Below are positions 17,317-26,232 of a DNA stretch of 32,454 nt, one piece after another. The notes below the pieces were generated by a model. That model did no database searches. It saw only the letters and a list, made by a program, of their open reading frames with translations, and was not told the DNA's origin. How positions within the stretch are numbered: the first letter of the stretch is position 1; the number at the start of each line of letters is the position of its first letter. Origin of the DNA: Candidatus Altarchaeum sp. (GTDB lineage: Archaea; Altiarchaeota; Altiarchaeia; Altiarchaeales; Altiarchaeaceae); contig JAGWDQ010000099.1 of NCBI GenBank assembly GCA_018260615.1, positions 2,047 through 34,500 on the forward strand, written 5' to 3'. Position numbers and translations under genes: made by a program.

Positions 17317-18699
17317 ATGGATCAAAAACAACTCAAAGAACTCAATGAAGTTATAGAAAACGGTGAAACCGAGGAAGTAGAATTCAAGAAATCAACCGCT
17401 CAGTTAGAAAAGGGTTTGAGAGCAATATGCGCTTTTTTAAACCATAAGGGTGGGACAGTATATTTTGGAATTGACAATGGAAATTTGGTCGGACAGCAGG
17501 TTTCTGACCCTACCTTAAGATCAATATCACAGAAAATCAGGCAGAAGATAAAGCCGGAAATAAGTCCGGAAATTACGGTTCATGGGGACGGCAGGGAGAA
17601 GATTATAAAAGTTACAGTAAAAGAAGGACTTAATAAATTATATTATTTAGATGGAGTTGCTTACAAAAGAGTCGGAACAGAAAATCCTATAATCCCTCCG
17701 GAAGAAATTGAGAGAATTATTACGGAGAAGCGAAAAAAGGGCTGGGACTCTGAAATTTGTGAAGGGGCAAATTTAGAGGATATGGATTGGGAAAAAGCAG
17801 AGTGGTTCAAGGAAAGATACGAGTTCATAATCAAAAGAAAAATCCACACTTCCCGTGAAGATTTGCTAAAATCTTTGAATTGTTTGAGATTAGTGGGCGA
17901 TAAAAATAAGCCGACAAATGCAGGAGTTCTCTTATTTGGTAATGACCCACAAAAATTTTTCCCGAATACACGAGTTACAATAGTGATCTACCCATCTACA
18001 AAAGTCGGGACCAAACACAGAGATATAAGGGATTTTCAGGGATGCCTTTTGGATATAATAGATGAGACCAATGAATTTATAAAGAAAAATACCAATACAT
18101 ACTCCTATTTAAAAGAAGGTCAGCTCGCAAGAGAGGATATAAGTCAATACCCTCAATTTGTTCTGAGGGAACTTCTGGTGAATGCTGTTGCACATAGAGA
18201 TTATACTACTTCAGGTGCTAGGGTAATTATCAAAATTTTTGAAGACAGGATAGAATATCAATCTCCCGGACCCCTTCCTGCGGGAATCACGCCCGAAAAT
18301 ATTCTAAAGGAGACCTCTCACAGAAATCCCATATTAATGAAGGTCCTGAATAAAATAAAATATGTTGAAGAAGTGGGTGAGGGATGGGACAGGATTATGG
18401 ATGAAATTGAATCTCATCCATTACACCCCGCATCTCCAAAGATAGAAAACACAGAGGCAAGTGTAATAGTGACTATATTCTCTCCGGAGGATTTTGAATT
18501 TTTTGGTTTAGATTTGAATGACCGGCAGAGAAAGGCGATAGAATATGCCCGGAAAAGGGGTAGTATAAGCAAAAGAGAATATATAAAATTAAATGAAGTG
18601 TCCACAAGGACTGCTCATATTGATATAAAAGAACTTTTCATAAGAGATATATTTAAAAGGACTGGTGTCGGAAGGGCAACAAAATACAATGTGAAATAA
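17317..18699 (+). CDS. AlbA_2 (Schlafen-like) domain, ATP-binding RecG-like transcriptional regulator/helicase-related protein
   Basis: EEVEFKKSTAQLEKGLRAICAFLNHKGGTVYFGIDN; LRELLVNAVAHRDYT; VGEGWDRI; C-terminal winged-helix-like segment; AGGAGG upstream of ATG. Confidence 0.92.
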   Translation: MDQKQLKELNEVIENGETEEVEFKKSTAQLEKGLRAICAFLNHKGGTVYFGIDNGNLVGQQVSDPTLRSISQKIRQKIKPEISPEITVHGDGREKIIKVTVKEGLNKLYYLDGVAYKRVGTENPIIPPEEIERIITEKRKKGWDSEICEGANLEDMDWEKAEWFKERYEFIIKRKIHTSREDLLKSLNCLRLVGDKNKPTNAGVLLFGNDPQKFFPNTRVTIVIYPSTKVGTKHRDIRDFQGCLLDIIDETNEFIKKNTNTYSYLKEGQLAREDISQYPQFVLRELLVNAVAHRDYTTSGARVIIKIFEDRIEYQSPGPLPAGITPENILKETSHRNPILMKVLNKIKYVEEVGEGWDRIMDEIESHPLHPASPKIENTEASVIVTIFSPEDFEFFGLDLNDRQRKAIEYARKRGSISKREYIKLNEVSTRTAHIDIKELFIRDIFKRTGVGRATKYNVK

Positions 18700-18710
18700 A
18701 ATTAATTATA

Positions 18711-18754
18711 AAAAGTAACCGAAAAGTAACCGAAAAGTAACCGAAAAGTAACCG
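18711..18754 (+). repeat. 11-bp tandem repeat (aaaagtaaccg) x4
   Basis: Exact repeats read directly from sequence. Confidence 0.95.
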
Positions 18755-18764
18755 AAAAATTAAT

Positions 18765-18951
18765 GTGGTTGCCCGGACCACCGCAACAGAATACCTAAGG
18801 GATTTAATTTTTACCTCACCCAATTATAAAAATCGCATTACACAGGTTAAATAAAAAAGGTATCATAATCCAGCCGGATAAGTTTGTGTATGTCATACCT
18901 GATAAAATGTTCAGAGAGTATATTTTGAGAGTAAGTGAAATCCGGCGGTAA
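18765..18951 (+). pseudogene. Decayed winged-helix protein remnant (frameshifted)
   Basis: VVARTTATEYLRDLIFTSP in one frame then IKIALHRLNKKGIIIQPDKFVYVIPDKMFREYILRVSEIRR* in another; both look like wHTH segments. Confidence 0.45.
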
Positions 18952-19046
18952 CAAGAGTAACAAAAATGAATATGATTTGTTACCTCTGTATCCGGGATGT
19001 AAATAAAGAAAAAAATAAAAATTCAAAACAATAAAATATAGATAAA

Positions 19047-19595
19047 ATGGAAAATACGAATAAAAATTTAAGATATTTAGCCATTATGGTGTTGTTTGTA
19101 GGAATAATAATGATAGGTGGATGCATTGGAGAGAAAAAAGAGATAGAATACTCCACCCATAGTGGTGACAAATCAACATTTAAATATCCTAATAACTTGG
19201 AAGATATGGATCCTTCAAAATTAGGTATGCCGCAATTACAGGATATTAAATATATTATCAAAATGGAAAAAAATAAATACTCATTTATCATCTTTGTATC
19301 GGTAGAAACAGAAAGGGTACCTATAACTGAAAATCAGTTAGATTTATATATTGATGATATAAAACAAGGTTATGGCATCACTGGAAGTGGAGGATTTAGT
19401 GTGATTGATAAAAAGATAGTGAATGATGATGAAGCGATAGTTGAAGGCAAAGCAGGAAGTTTACACTTTAGAACAAAACACTTAAACTGCGGTAACGATA
19501 AATTTAATACATTAACATTCACCTCTCGTGAAGACAAATGGAATAATTATGAGGATACTGCGTCATATGTTATTGACTCATTCAAATGCGTTTGA
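19047..19595 (+). CDS. Putative lipoprotein
   Basis: N-terminal hydrophobic segment ending in a lipobox-like IGGC; soluble remainder. Confidence 0.65.
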   Translation: MENTNKNLRYLAIMVLFVGIIMIGGCIGEKKEIEYSTHSGDKSTFKYPNNLEDMDPSKLGMPQLQDIKYIIKMEKNKYSFIIFVSVETERVPITENQLDLYIDDIKQGYGITGSGGFSVIDKKIVNDDEAIVEGKAGSLHFRTKHLNCGNDKFNTLTFTSREDKWNNYEDTASYVIDSFKCV

Positions 19596-19987
19596 CACTA
19601 ATAAGTATACAAAAAATTTACTTTAGAATGCTCCACGACATCAGATAACATAGAATATACGCTACAGCTTCGCATTGCCTTTCAGGAAATTTTGCTACAC
19701 AAAACTTCGGATACACTCATTCCGTTAGGCGACATATTACTCGGTGAATATACAAAAAACATCATAATTTGTATTTTCTGTATTTAAAAAATTAGAAAAC
19801 AGAAAAATAAAATTAAAAATTCAAATAAAACAAAATACAGATAAAATGGAAAATAAAATTAAACAAAACAGGGAAAAGGTAAATATAAATGCAAAATTAG
19901 TAAGTACAAATTTAAATGCCTGATTTAATAATTAACCAGATAAAAAAACAATACCTTATAAAAATAACACAATAAAAATACATCAAA

Positions 19988-20608
19988 ATGATTACAGCAC
20001 AAAGAAAACCAATGGAAGAAATAGTAAAAAATTTAACCGGCAAGAAGAAAGTACTCGTAGTTGGTTGTAATGGCTGCACCGCTTTTCACAGAGTTGGTGG
20101 CCAAAAACAAGTGGGAGAATTTGCAAAACTGCTCAAAATTAATACGAAATTAAAAAATTTAGATATTGAAATTATAGAATCGTGTGTTGAGCAGCAGTGC
20201 GGAAAGGAACTTGTTGAAGATGCATTAAATGAAGTTATAAAGGGATGCGATGCTGTTATTTCGCTCGCCTGTGGTGCAGGAGTTCAGCAAATCGCAGAAA
20301 TTTATGAAAAAATTTTGGTTTATCCCGCAAATGATACATTTTTGGTTGGAATTGAAAACAGGAAAGAAGAAAAACTTGTTGAGGTCTGCAGGGGGTGCGG
20401 GGACTGTATTTTGGGCGAAACAGTAGGAATATGTCCGAAAACAAGATGCAGGAAGGGATTATTAAACGGACCCTGCGCAGGTGTTCACGACGGATTATGC
20501 GAATTAAGCACAAAGGAAAACAAAATACCATGTGCGTGGATAGAAATCTGCAATAAAATGGTTGAGATGGGAATGAAGGATAAAATTTTGGAAATACGGA
20601 TGCCATGA
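19988..20608 (+). CDS. MetV-like methylene-tetrahydrofolate reductase C-terminal (Fe-S/Zn) subunit
   Basis: ITAQRKPMEEI...VGCNGCTAFHRVGGQKQVGEFAK...CVEQQCGKE...CRGCGDCILGETVGICPKTRCRKGLLNGPCAGVHDGLCEL...CAWIEI. Confidence 0.88.
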   Translation: MITAQRKPMEEIVKNLTGKKKVLVVGCNGCTAFHRVGGQKQVGEFAKLLKINTKLKNLDIEIIESCVEQQCGKELVEDALNEVIKGCDAVISLACGAGVQQIAEIYEKILVYPANDTFLVGIENRKEEKLVEVCRGCGDCILGETVGICPKTRCRKGLLNGPCAGVHDGLCELSTKENKIPCAWIEICNKMVEMGMKDKILEIRMP

Positions 20609-20659
20609 GTTAATGAGGGTATAAAAATTAAAAAAATAAAATTTAAAATTCAAAGTAAA

Positions 20660-21529
20660 ATGTCCGAAGAAATTTCAGTCAGAATCATAAAGCCAATAGT
20701 GTGGAATTTTGAGGTTGTAAACGGAGAAAACGCATTTAAGGAAGTTGTATATTCGGCGAGGGTTTCAGGAGTTCCGGATGTTGTCCAAGATGATAAGGTA
20801 TTTTCAATGATGGTTGAAAATGATTATGGTTCTGCACTGGAACATATAATAATAAAATTTGATGTTAAGATGAGCAAAGGAAATGCACCGGAACTGCTCG
20901 AACATAGAATAATGAGCCACAGTGGATATTCAACGAGATATATTGAAGTCAGCAAAGGGATAGATAAAGATAGCGAGGGTTACGAAGTCATCGTGCCATT
21001 ACATTTATTGGGTGCTGAATATAAAGACGAAACCACAAGAATAATAACTGAAAATTTAAGGGCTGCAATATCTGCATACAGGGAGATAAATAAAGGCGGT
21101 GTTCCGAGAGAAATTGCCAGATATGTTCTGCCTTTTGCGATTGCCGCCGGGACATATCATGTAACGATAAATTTAAGGTCGCTGTTAAATTTTTTGGGAT
21201 TACGATTATGCGTCAGAGCAGCACCCGAAATCAGGGCAATTGCTTCGCAGATATACTTTGCTTTAACTGAAAAACTGCCGCAATTAAGAAATTTAATCGG
21301 ATGCAGGGGATTTATGAGAGGTTGCTGTCCCGAAAGCGATGTAACAGGAGTAAGAATAGGAAAGCAGATAAAATCATATCCTGTTTGTATATTTAAATCC
21401 CCGGAAAGCGAAATTTACATTCCGACAATAAAGGAAATGAGAAATAATGCTCAAGTTATTAAATTTGATAAAGAAAAAGCAGTAAAATCACAGGAAATTT
21501 TATTTAAAAAATGGGCGGAATGGGAATGA
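20660..21529 (+). CDS. ThyX-like flavin-dependent thymidylate synthase, atypical signature
   Basis: SALEHIIIKFDVK, LLEHRIMSHSGYSTRYIEVS (ThyX-motif-like), LNFLGLRLCVRAAPEIRAIA. Confidence 0.78.
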   Translation: MSEEISVRIIKPIVWNFEVVNGENAFKEVVYSARVSGVPDVVQDDKVFSMMVENDYGSALEHIIIKFDVKMSKGNAPELLEHRIMSHSGYSTRYIEVSKGIDKDSEGYEVIVPLHLLGAEYKDETTRIITENLRAAISAYREINKGGVPREIARYVLPFAIAAGTYHVTINLRSLLNFLGLRLCVRAAPEIRAIASQIYFALTEKLPQLRNLIGCRGFMRGCCPESDVTGVRIGKQIKSYPVCIFKSPESEIYIPTIKEMRNNAQVIKFDKEKAVKSQEILFKKWAEWE

Positions 21530-21538
21530 ATAAAAAAA

Positions 21539-22470
21539 ATGGAATCAGATAACGCATTAGTTGTATTTCATGGAAAGGGTATCAGAAGAATGTGGTATGA
21601 TGATGAATGGTATTTTTCAGTGGTGGATGTGGTGCAAGTTTTGACAGATCAAGTTGATGATTATACTGCCAGGAAATACTGGAATAAACTTACACAAAGG
21701 TTGAGAGATGAAGGAAGTGAGTTGGTGACATTTTGTCACCGACTGAAATTGGAATCTTCTGATGGAAAAAAATATGATGCTAACTGTGCCAATACCAAAG
21801 GTTTATTTCGTATTATTCAGTCAATTCCTTCGCCTAAGGCAGAGCCATTTAAGCAATGGTTGGCTAAAGTAGGCTACGAGAGAATACAGGAAATAGAAAA
21901 CCCCGAACTTGCACAGGAAAGAGCAAAGGAATACTACAAACTAAAAGGTTATCCTACGGAATGGATTGAAAAACGGCTCAGAGGGATTGCAATCAGGCAG
22001 GATTTAACAGACGAATGGAAACAAAGAGGAATTGAAGAGAACAAGGACTATGCTATTCTTACAAATGAGATTTCAAAGGCAACATTTGGAATACCTATCA
22101 AAAATCATAAAGAAATAAAAGGTCTTGACCCGAAGTTTAAAAACCAGAATTTACGAGACCACATGACGGATTTGGAATTAATTTTCACGATAACCTCACT
22201 TCGTTCGGATATTTTCAAAACTTCGTTTTGAAAATGCTTGGCGAGGCATCAACAACAGAAATAGCGAGAAGTAAAGATGCACAAGGTTTTAATGAAAATA
22301 TGAATGCTGCAAGAAAAGGCGGCGGAATTGCAGGAAATGCGAGACAGGAATTAGAATACGAATCAGGAAGGAAAGTTGTAAGTAGTGAAAATTATTTGGA
22401 AATTACAGGTAAAGTTCATAAAATTAAGAAATTAGAGGACAAAAAATCAGAAAAGAAAACCGGCAAATAA
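21539..22470 (+). pseudogene. DinD-like (Bro-N domain) gene split by a 44-bp hairpin insertion
   Basis: ORFs 21539-22231 and 22228-22470 join as ...LRDHMTDLELIFT|MLGEASTTEIARSKDAQGFNENMNAARKGGGIAGNARQELE... when 22190-22233 is removed. Confidence 0.85.
22190..22233. repeat. 44-bp hairpin element inserted in dinD
   Basis: ataacctcacttcgttcggatATTTTCAAAActtcgTTTTGAAA(AT). Confidence 0.85.
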
Positions 22471-22475
22471 TTAAA

Positions 22476-22760
22476 ATGGAATCGGATAAAGCATTGGTGG
22501 TATTTCAGGGAAAAGAAATCAGAAGGGAGTGGCATAATAATGAATGGTATTTTTCAGTGGTTGATGTTATAGAAGTTTTAACTGACAGCCCTACTCCGCG
22601 ACAGTACTGGGGTAAAGTTAAGGACAGAGAATTTGAAGAACTTGAGTTGTCCCCAATTTGGATACAACTGAAATTACTGTCGGCAGATGGTAAAAAATAC
22701 CTGACTGATTGTGCAAATACTGAAAACATGTTTAGAATTATCGAACTAATAAATAATTAA
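22476..22760 (+). pseudogene. Truncated Bro-N domain paralogue (94 aa)
   Basis: MESDKALVVFQGKEIRREWHNNEWYFSVVDVIEVLTDS... aligns only with the N-terminus of the 21539 gene. Confidence 0.7.
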
Positions 22761-22795
22761 AAATAAATTTAAAATTTAAAATAAATTTAATTAAA

Positions 22796-23743
22796 ATGGG
22801 TCTATTAAGGGAAAATTTTAACAGGAAATTTATCGCAACGGGAGAAGTAAGTCCGCCGCCGTGTCCGGACAAGACACTATTCGCACACGAGGTTGAGGAA
22901 ATGAAACCGCTGATGGGAAGAATTTTGGGTGTAAATGTCGTTGACGGTCCCGGAGGAAGGGTGCTGATGTCATCGCTTGGAGCAAGTATATATATGATTC
23001 AGCACGGCGTTGAGCCGATACTCCAGCAGGTTGTCCGTGACAAAAACAGAGTTGCATTACAAAACGACCTTCTCAGTGCAGCAATATTCGGGATAGAAAA
23101 TGTGCTTTCAATTGCAGGAGACCATCCCGCATGTCCGGCATCAGATAACCCTAAATCAAAGCCGGTCTATGATATGGACTCAACGACACTAATCGTTATG
23201 CTGAAAAAATTAAACGAAGGAAAATTATGGAACGGAAAGGACACAAATTATGAAAACAAAAATTTAAACGCAAAGACAAATTTCTTCATCGGAGCAAGTT
23301 TAAGTCCCACTTCATCGCCACTTGACGGAGAAATTTATAAAGTTAAGAGAAAATTAATTGCAGGTGTGGATTTCTTTCAGACGCAGGGAGTATTCAGCAT
23401 AGAGCCGCTCACAAATTTTCTAAATTTATACGAAAAAACAATCGGTGAAAAAATATCCGACAAAGTCCTCGTTGGAATCGTTCCGATATGGAGTTACGGT
23501 ATGTTTAAATATTTACTTACTTTGCCGGGAATAGTTGTCGGTGAAAAATTTCTGAATGAGGTAAATGAGGCAAGGAAAAAGCAAAAAGAAACGGGACAAA
23601 AAGGGCTCATTGAAGAAGCGGGGGTAAATTTATGTGTTGACTTGGTTGATAAAATCAAAAGTTTGGGGGTTAAAGGTGTTCATATAATGCCTGTTGGGAA
23701 TTTGCACGCAATGAAGGAAATTATGGATAAAGCGGGATTGTGA
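22796..23743 (+). CDS. metF: MetF-like 5,10-methylenetetrahydrofolate reductase
   Basis: FIATGEVSPPPCPD, NVVDGPGGRVLMSS, FGIENVLSIAGDHP, FFIGASLSP, GVDFFQTQGVF, VKGVHIMPVGN. Confidence 0.9.
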   Translation: MGLLRENFNRKFIATGEVSPPPCPDKTLFAHEVEEMKPLMGRILGVNVVDGPGGRVLMSSLGASIYMIQHGVEPILQQVVRDKNRVALQNDLLSAAIFGIENVLSIAGDHPACPASDNPKSKPVYDMDSTTLIVMLKKLNEGKLWNGKDTNYENKNLNAKTNFFIGASLSPTSSPLDGEIYKVKRKLIAGVDFFQTQGVFSIEPLTNFLNLYEKTIGEKISDKVLVGIVPIWSYGMFKYLLTLPGIVVGEKFLNEVNEARKKQKETGQKGLIEEAGVNLCVDLVDKIKSLGVKGVHIMPVGNLHAMKEIMDKAGL

Positions 23744-23781
23744 GAAATTTTTTATCGTACAGGAAAGTTCGTTTTATATCC

Positions 23782-24095
23782 TCACACGGAGACACCGAGA
23801 CACAAAGGAGAAATATACTGAAAATTCTTTGAGAATTTTCAATCTTTAAAAAATCCGTGAGATTTTTAAATACTGAAAATCCGTGAGATTTTCAATCTTT
23901 AAAAAATCTGCGAGATTTTTAAATACTGAAAATCCGTGAGATTTTCAATCTTTTAAAATCTATTGATTTTAAAATCACCTCGTTTGTGCTCAGAGATTTT
24001 AAAAACTTCGTTTTTAAAATACTCTGTGACTTTGTAGCTTTGTGTGATTTCAAAATCTTGCAGATTTTGAAATCTCCGAACGAAGTGAGGTGAGC
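23782..24095. repeat. Tandem hairpin-element cluster (about 53-55 bp dimeric units plus additional hairpins)
   Basis: tactGAAAATCcgtgaGATTTTCaatcttTAAAAAATCcgtgaGATTTTTtaaa repeated ~2.5x, then ATTTTAAAAActtcgTTTTTAAAAT, GATTTCAAAATCttgcaGATTTTGAAATC and ccgaacgaagtgagg. Confidence 0.85.
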
Positions 24096-24203
24096 ATTTT
24101 TTATTTTTGACTATCTTTTTTGGGAGTGTTAACCAATTACTTAAAATAGACAAAGTTACGGATTAAATTTATTTTCTTATTGTATAATCTCATCTGCGAA
24201 ATT

Positions 24204-24941
24204 TTAATAATATCCGTATTTTTTCTTCTCTCTCTTTACTTCTCCAAATTTCAATACCCTTAATCCGTCTGTCAGCAGACATTCATCATTCCGGTCATTA
24301 AATTTTTTTATTATGTTCTCAAAATTTTTGCTTACTGCATCCCTGCTTTCCTTGTCGCTCATTCCCAAAATTTTTCCGAATGCCGTCAATGTCTCTGCGG
24401 GTTTGTATTCAAATATATTGCCTGCGAATGTTGAAATAATGTAATTGACTTTAGACCTTTTTGCGAGCAGGAAATTCTTTTTCATAATTGCGAGTTTCTT
24501 TACTCTTTGCATTCCCCAACAATTTAAAATTTCGGAAAAACCGAATGCGAGCGAGATAAAATTTTTATTCATATTTTTAAATACAACCTTATCTATAATT
24601 TCGTTTGCTATAATAACATCAATTTCATTATATTTCGTGAGCTCATTTAATATTTTGCTGTCTTTGCTGTCAGTAATGTTGCAGAATATGAGCCGAGCGG
24701 GATTTCTTCTTATGTTTTCAATAGAAAATTTCTCAAACAGTAATCCGCTTAAAATTTCCTCGTTACCTTTGATTTCTTCTCTGCTGCTATCTTTTTTATT
24801 GCCTTTATTTTCCTCAAATTTTTTTAACAGGATGACTGCGCTCTTTCTATTCTTTCCTTTTCTGTCGGAGATGTCAAATTCCTTTGCAATTTTCAAGACC
24901 TCTAAATGGTTTTCCTTTTTAAATATATCATAAGTTATCAT
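24204..24941 (-). CDS. rnp3: RNase P protein component 3 (Rpp30-like)
   Basis: MITYDIFKKENHLEVLKIAKEFD..., RRNPARLIFCNITDSKDSKILNELTKYNEIDVIIA..., ISLAFGFSEILNC, KVNYIISTFAGNIFEYKPAETLTAFGKILGMSDKESRDAVSKN; start chosen at internal ATG 24941. Confidence 0.65.
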   Translation of the reverse strand: MITYDIFKKENHLEVLKIAKEFDISDRKGKNRKSAVILLKKFEENKGNKKDSSREEIKGNEEILSGLLFEKFSIENIRRNPARLIFCNITDSKDSKILNELTKYNEIDVIIANEIIDKVVFKNMNKNFISLAFGFSEILNCWGMQRVKKLAIMKKNFLLAKRSKVNYIISTFAGNIFEYKPAETLTAFGKILGMSDKESRDAVSKNFENIIKKFNDRNDECLLTDGLRVLKFGEVKREKKKYGYY

Positions 24942-25019
24942 TGAGTGAAATTTAGGACTGAAATTTAATTTATTTTGAATTTTAAATTTAATTATGTATT
25001 CTATATAAAATTTTTCATA

Positions 25020-26225
25020 ATGGACAATAAAAAAGAAAACGAGCAAAGCGAGCACAACAACCGGAAAAGAAATCTGTATCTCGTATCAGTATTCGGTCCC
25101 GACAGGACAGGAATATGCAGGGAATTTTCAGGAATTTTTGCGAGGCGAAATTTAAACATAATTGATGTTGAGGCGATAGCGATGCGAGGATATTTTATAA
25201 TGCCTTTTCTCGTTGATTTCGGAAAGGAAGATAAAAAGAAATTTAAGGAAATTGAAAAGGAATTAAAAGAAACAGCGTTGCGGCTGAATATTACAATAAA
25301 AATTGAAGAGTATAAGGAAGAAAAGAAGGAAAAGAAGATAATTTACATTTCAACAATAGGAAAAGACAAGCCGGGAATAATTTACGGATTCACATCTTTA
25401 TTTGCGGGTTTAAATTTAAATGTTGAACGGATGAAGACAATTGGAAGGGAAGACCTCGCGGTTACGGAATATCGTCTGGATATCGGAGTTCAGAAAATTT
25501 CAGACATACGGAAAAAAATTTATGAAAAGGCGGGTGAAATCGGCGTAGATGTAATTGTTCGCGACAGGAATACTTATGAAAGGACAAAGAAATTAGTTGT
25601 TTTTGACCTGGACGGGACACTGATAGACAAAGAAATTATTGATGAAATTGCAAAATTCGCAAATGTTGAAGATGAGGTTAAAGCAATAACAAAGGATGCG
25701 ATGGAGGGAAAGATTGAATTTAAAAAAGCAATAAAAGAGAGAGTAAATTTGTTTAAAGGAATGGATGTAAAAATTTTGGAAGATATGGCAAAGGAACTTG
25801 AATTTACACCGGAGGCAAAGGAACTGATTTACCGGCTAAAGGAACTGAATTACAAGCTCGCTATAATAAGCGGTGCATTTACGATTTTTACAGACGCATT
25901 GAAGGAAAAGTATCCCGTTGATTATGTTTACGGAAATAAGCTTGAGATTAAGGATGGAAAACTGACCGGAAATTTAGAGGGAAGGATTATAGACGCTTAC
26001 GGAAAAGCCAGAATAATGAAGGATATTGCAAAGAAGGAAGGAATTAGCGTAAGCGATGTTATTGCAGTGGGTGACGGGGCAAATGACAGGATAATGATTA
26101 AAAAGGCGGGGCTTGGAATTGCATTAAATCCGAAAAAAATTTTAAAGAAATTTTCGGATGGGGTAATAAGCAGGAATGCGATGAAGGATTTGATTATGTG
26201 CATTGATAAAGAGAAGGGGTTTTAA
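25020..26225 (+). CDS. serB: Phosphoserine phosphatase with two N-terminal ACT domains
   Basis: Two ACT-like repeats (VFGPDRTGICREFSGIF, IGKDKPGIIYGFTSLFAGL), HAD motifs VFDLDGTLID, ISGAFTIF, VGDGANDRIMIKKAGLGIA. Confidence 0.95.
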   Translation: MDNKKENEQSEHNNRKRNLYLVSVFGPDRTGICREFSGIFARRNLNIIDVEAIAMRGYFIMPFLVDFGKEDKKKFKEIEKELKETALRLNITIKIEEYKEEKKEKKIIYISTIGKDKPGIIYGFTSLFAGLNLNVERMKTIGREDLAVTEYRLDIGVQKISDIRKKIYEKAGEIGVDVIVRDRNTYERTKKLVVFDLDGTLIDKEIIDEIAKFANVEDEVKAITKDAMEGKIEFKKAIKERVNLFKGMDVKILEDMAKELEFTPEAKELIYRLKELNYKLAIISGAFTIFTDALKEKYPVDYVYGNKLEIKDGKLTGNLEGRIIDAYGKARIMKDIAKKEGISVSDVIAVGDGANDRIMIKKAGLGIALNPKKILKKFSDGVISRNAMKDLIMCIDKEKGF

Positions 26226-26232
26226 ATTTAAA

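Noticed and set aside
18711-18754. Replication-origin iterons
   Set aside because: No Orc1/Cdc6 or Rep gene nearby; coding-repeat decay is a simpler explanation.
23782-24095. CRISPR array
   Set aside because: Repeat units are self-palindromic and directly abutting, with no unique spacers of constant length and no cas genes.
24445-24933. Plus-strand 162 aa hydrophobic ORF
   Set aside because: Antisense to the Rpp30-like gene; hydrophobicity is explained by complement of K/E-rich codons.
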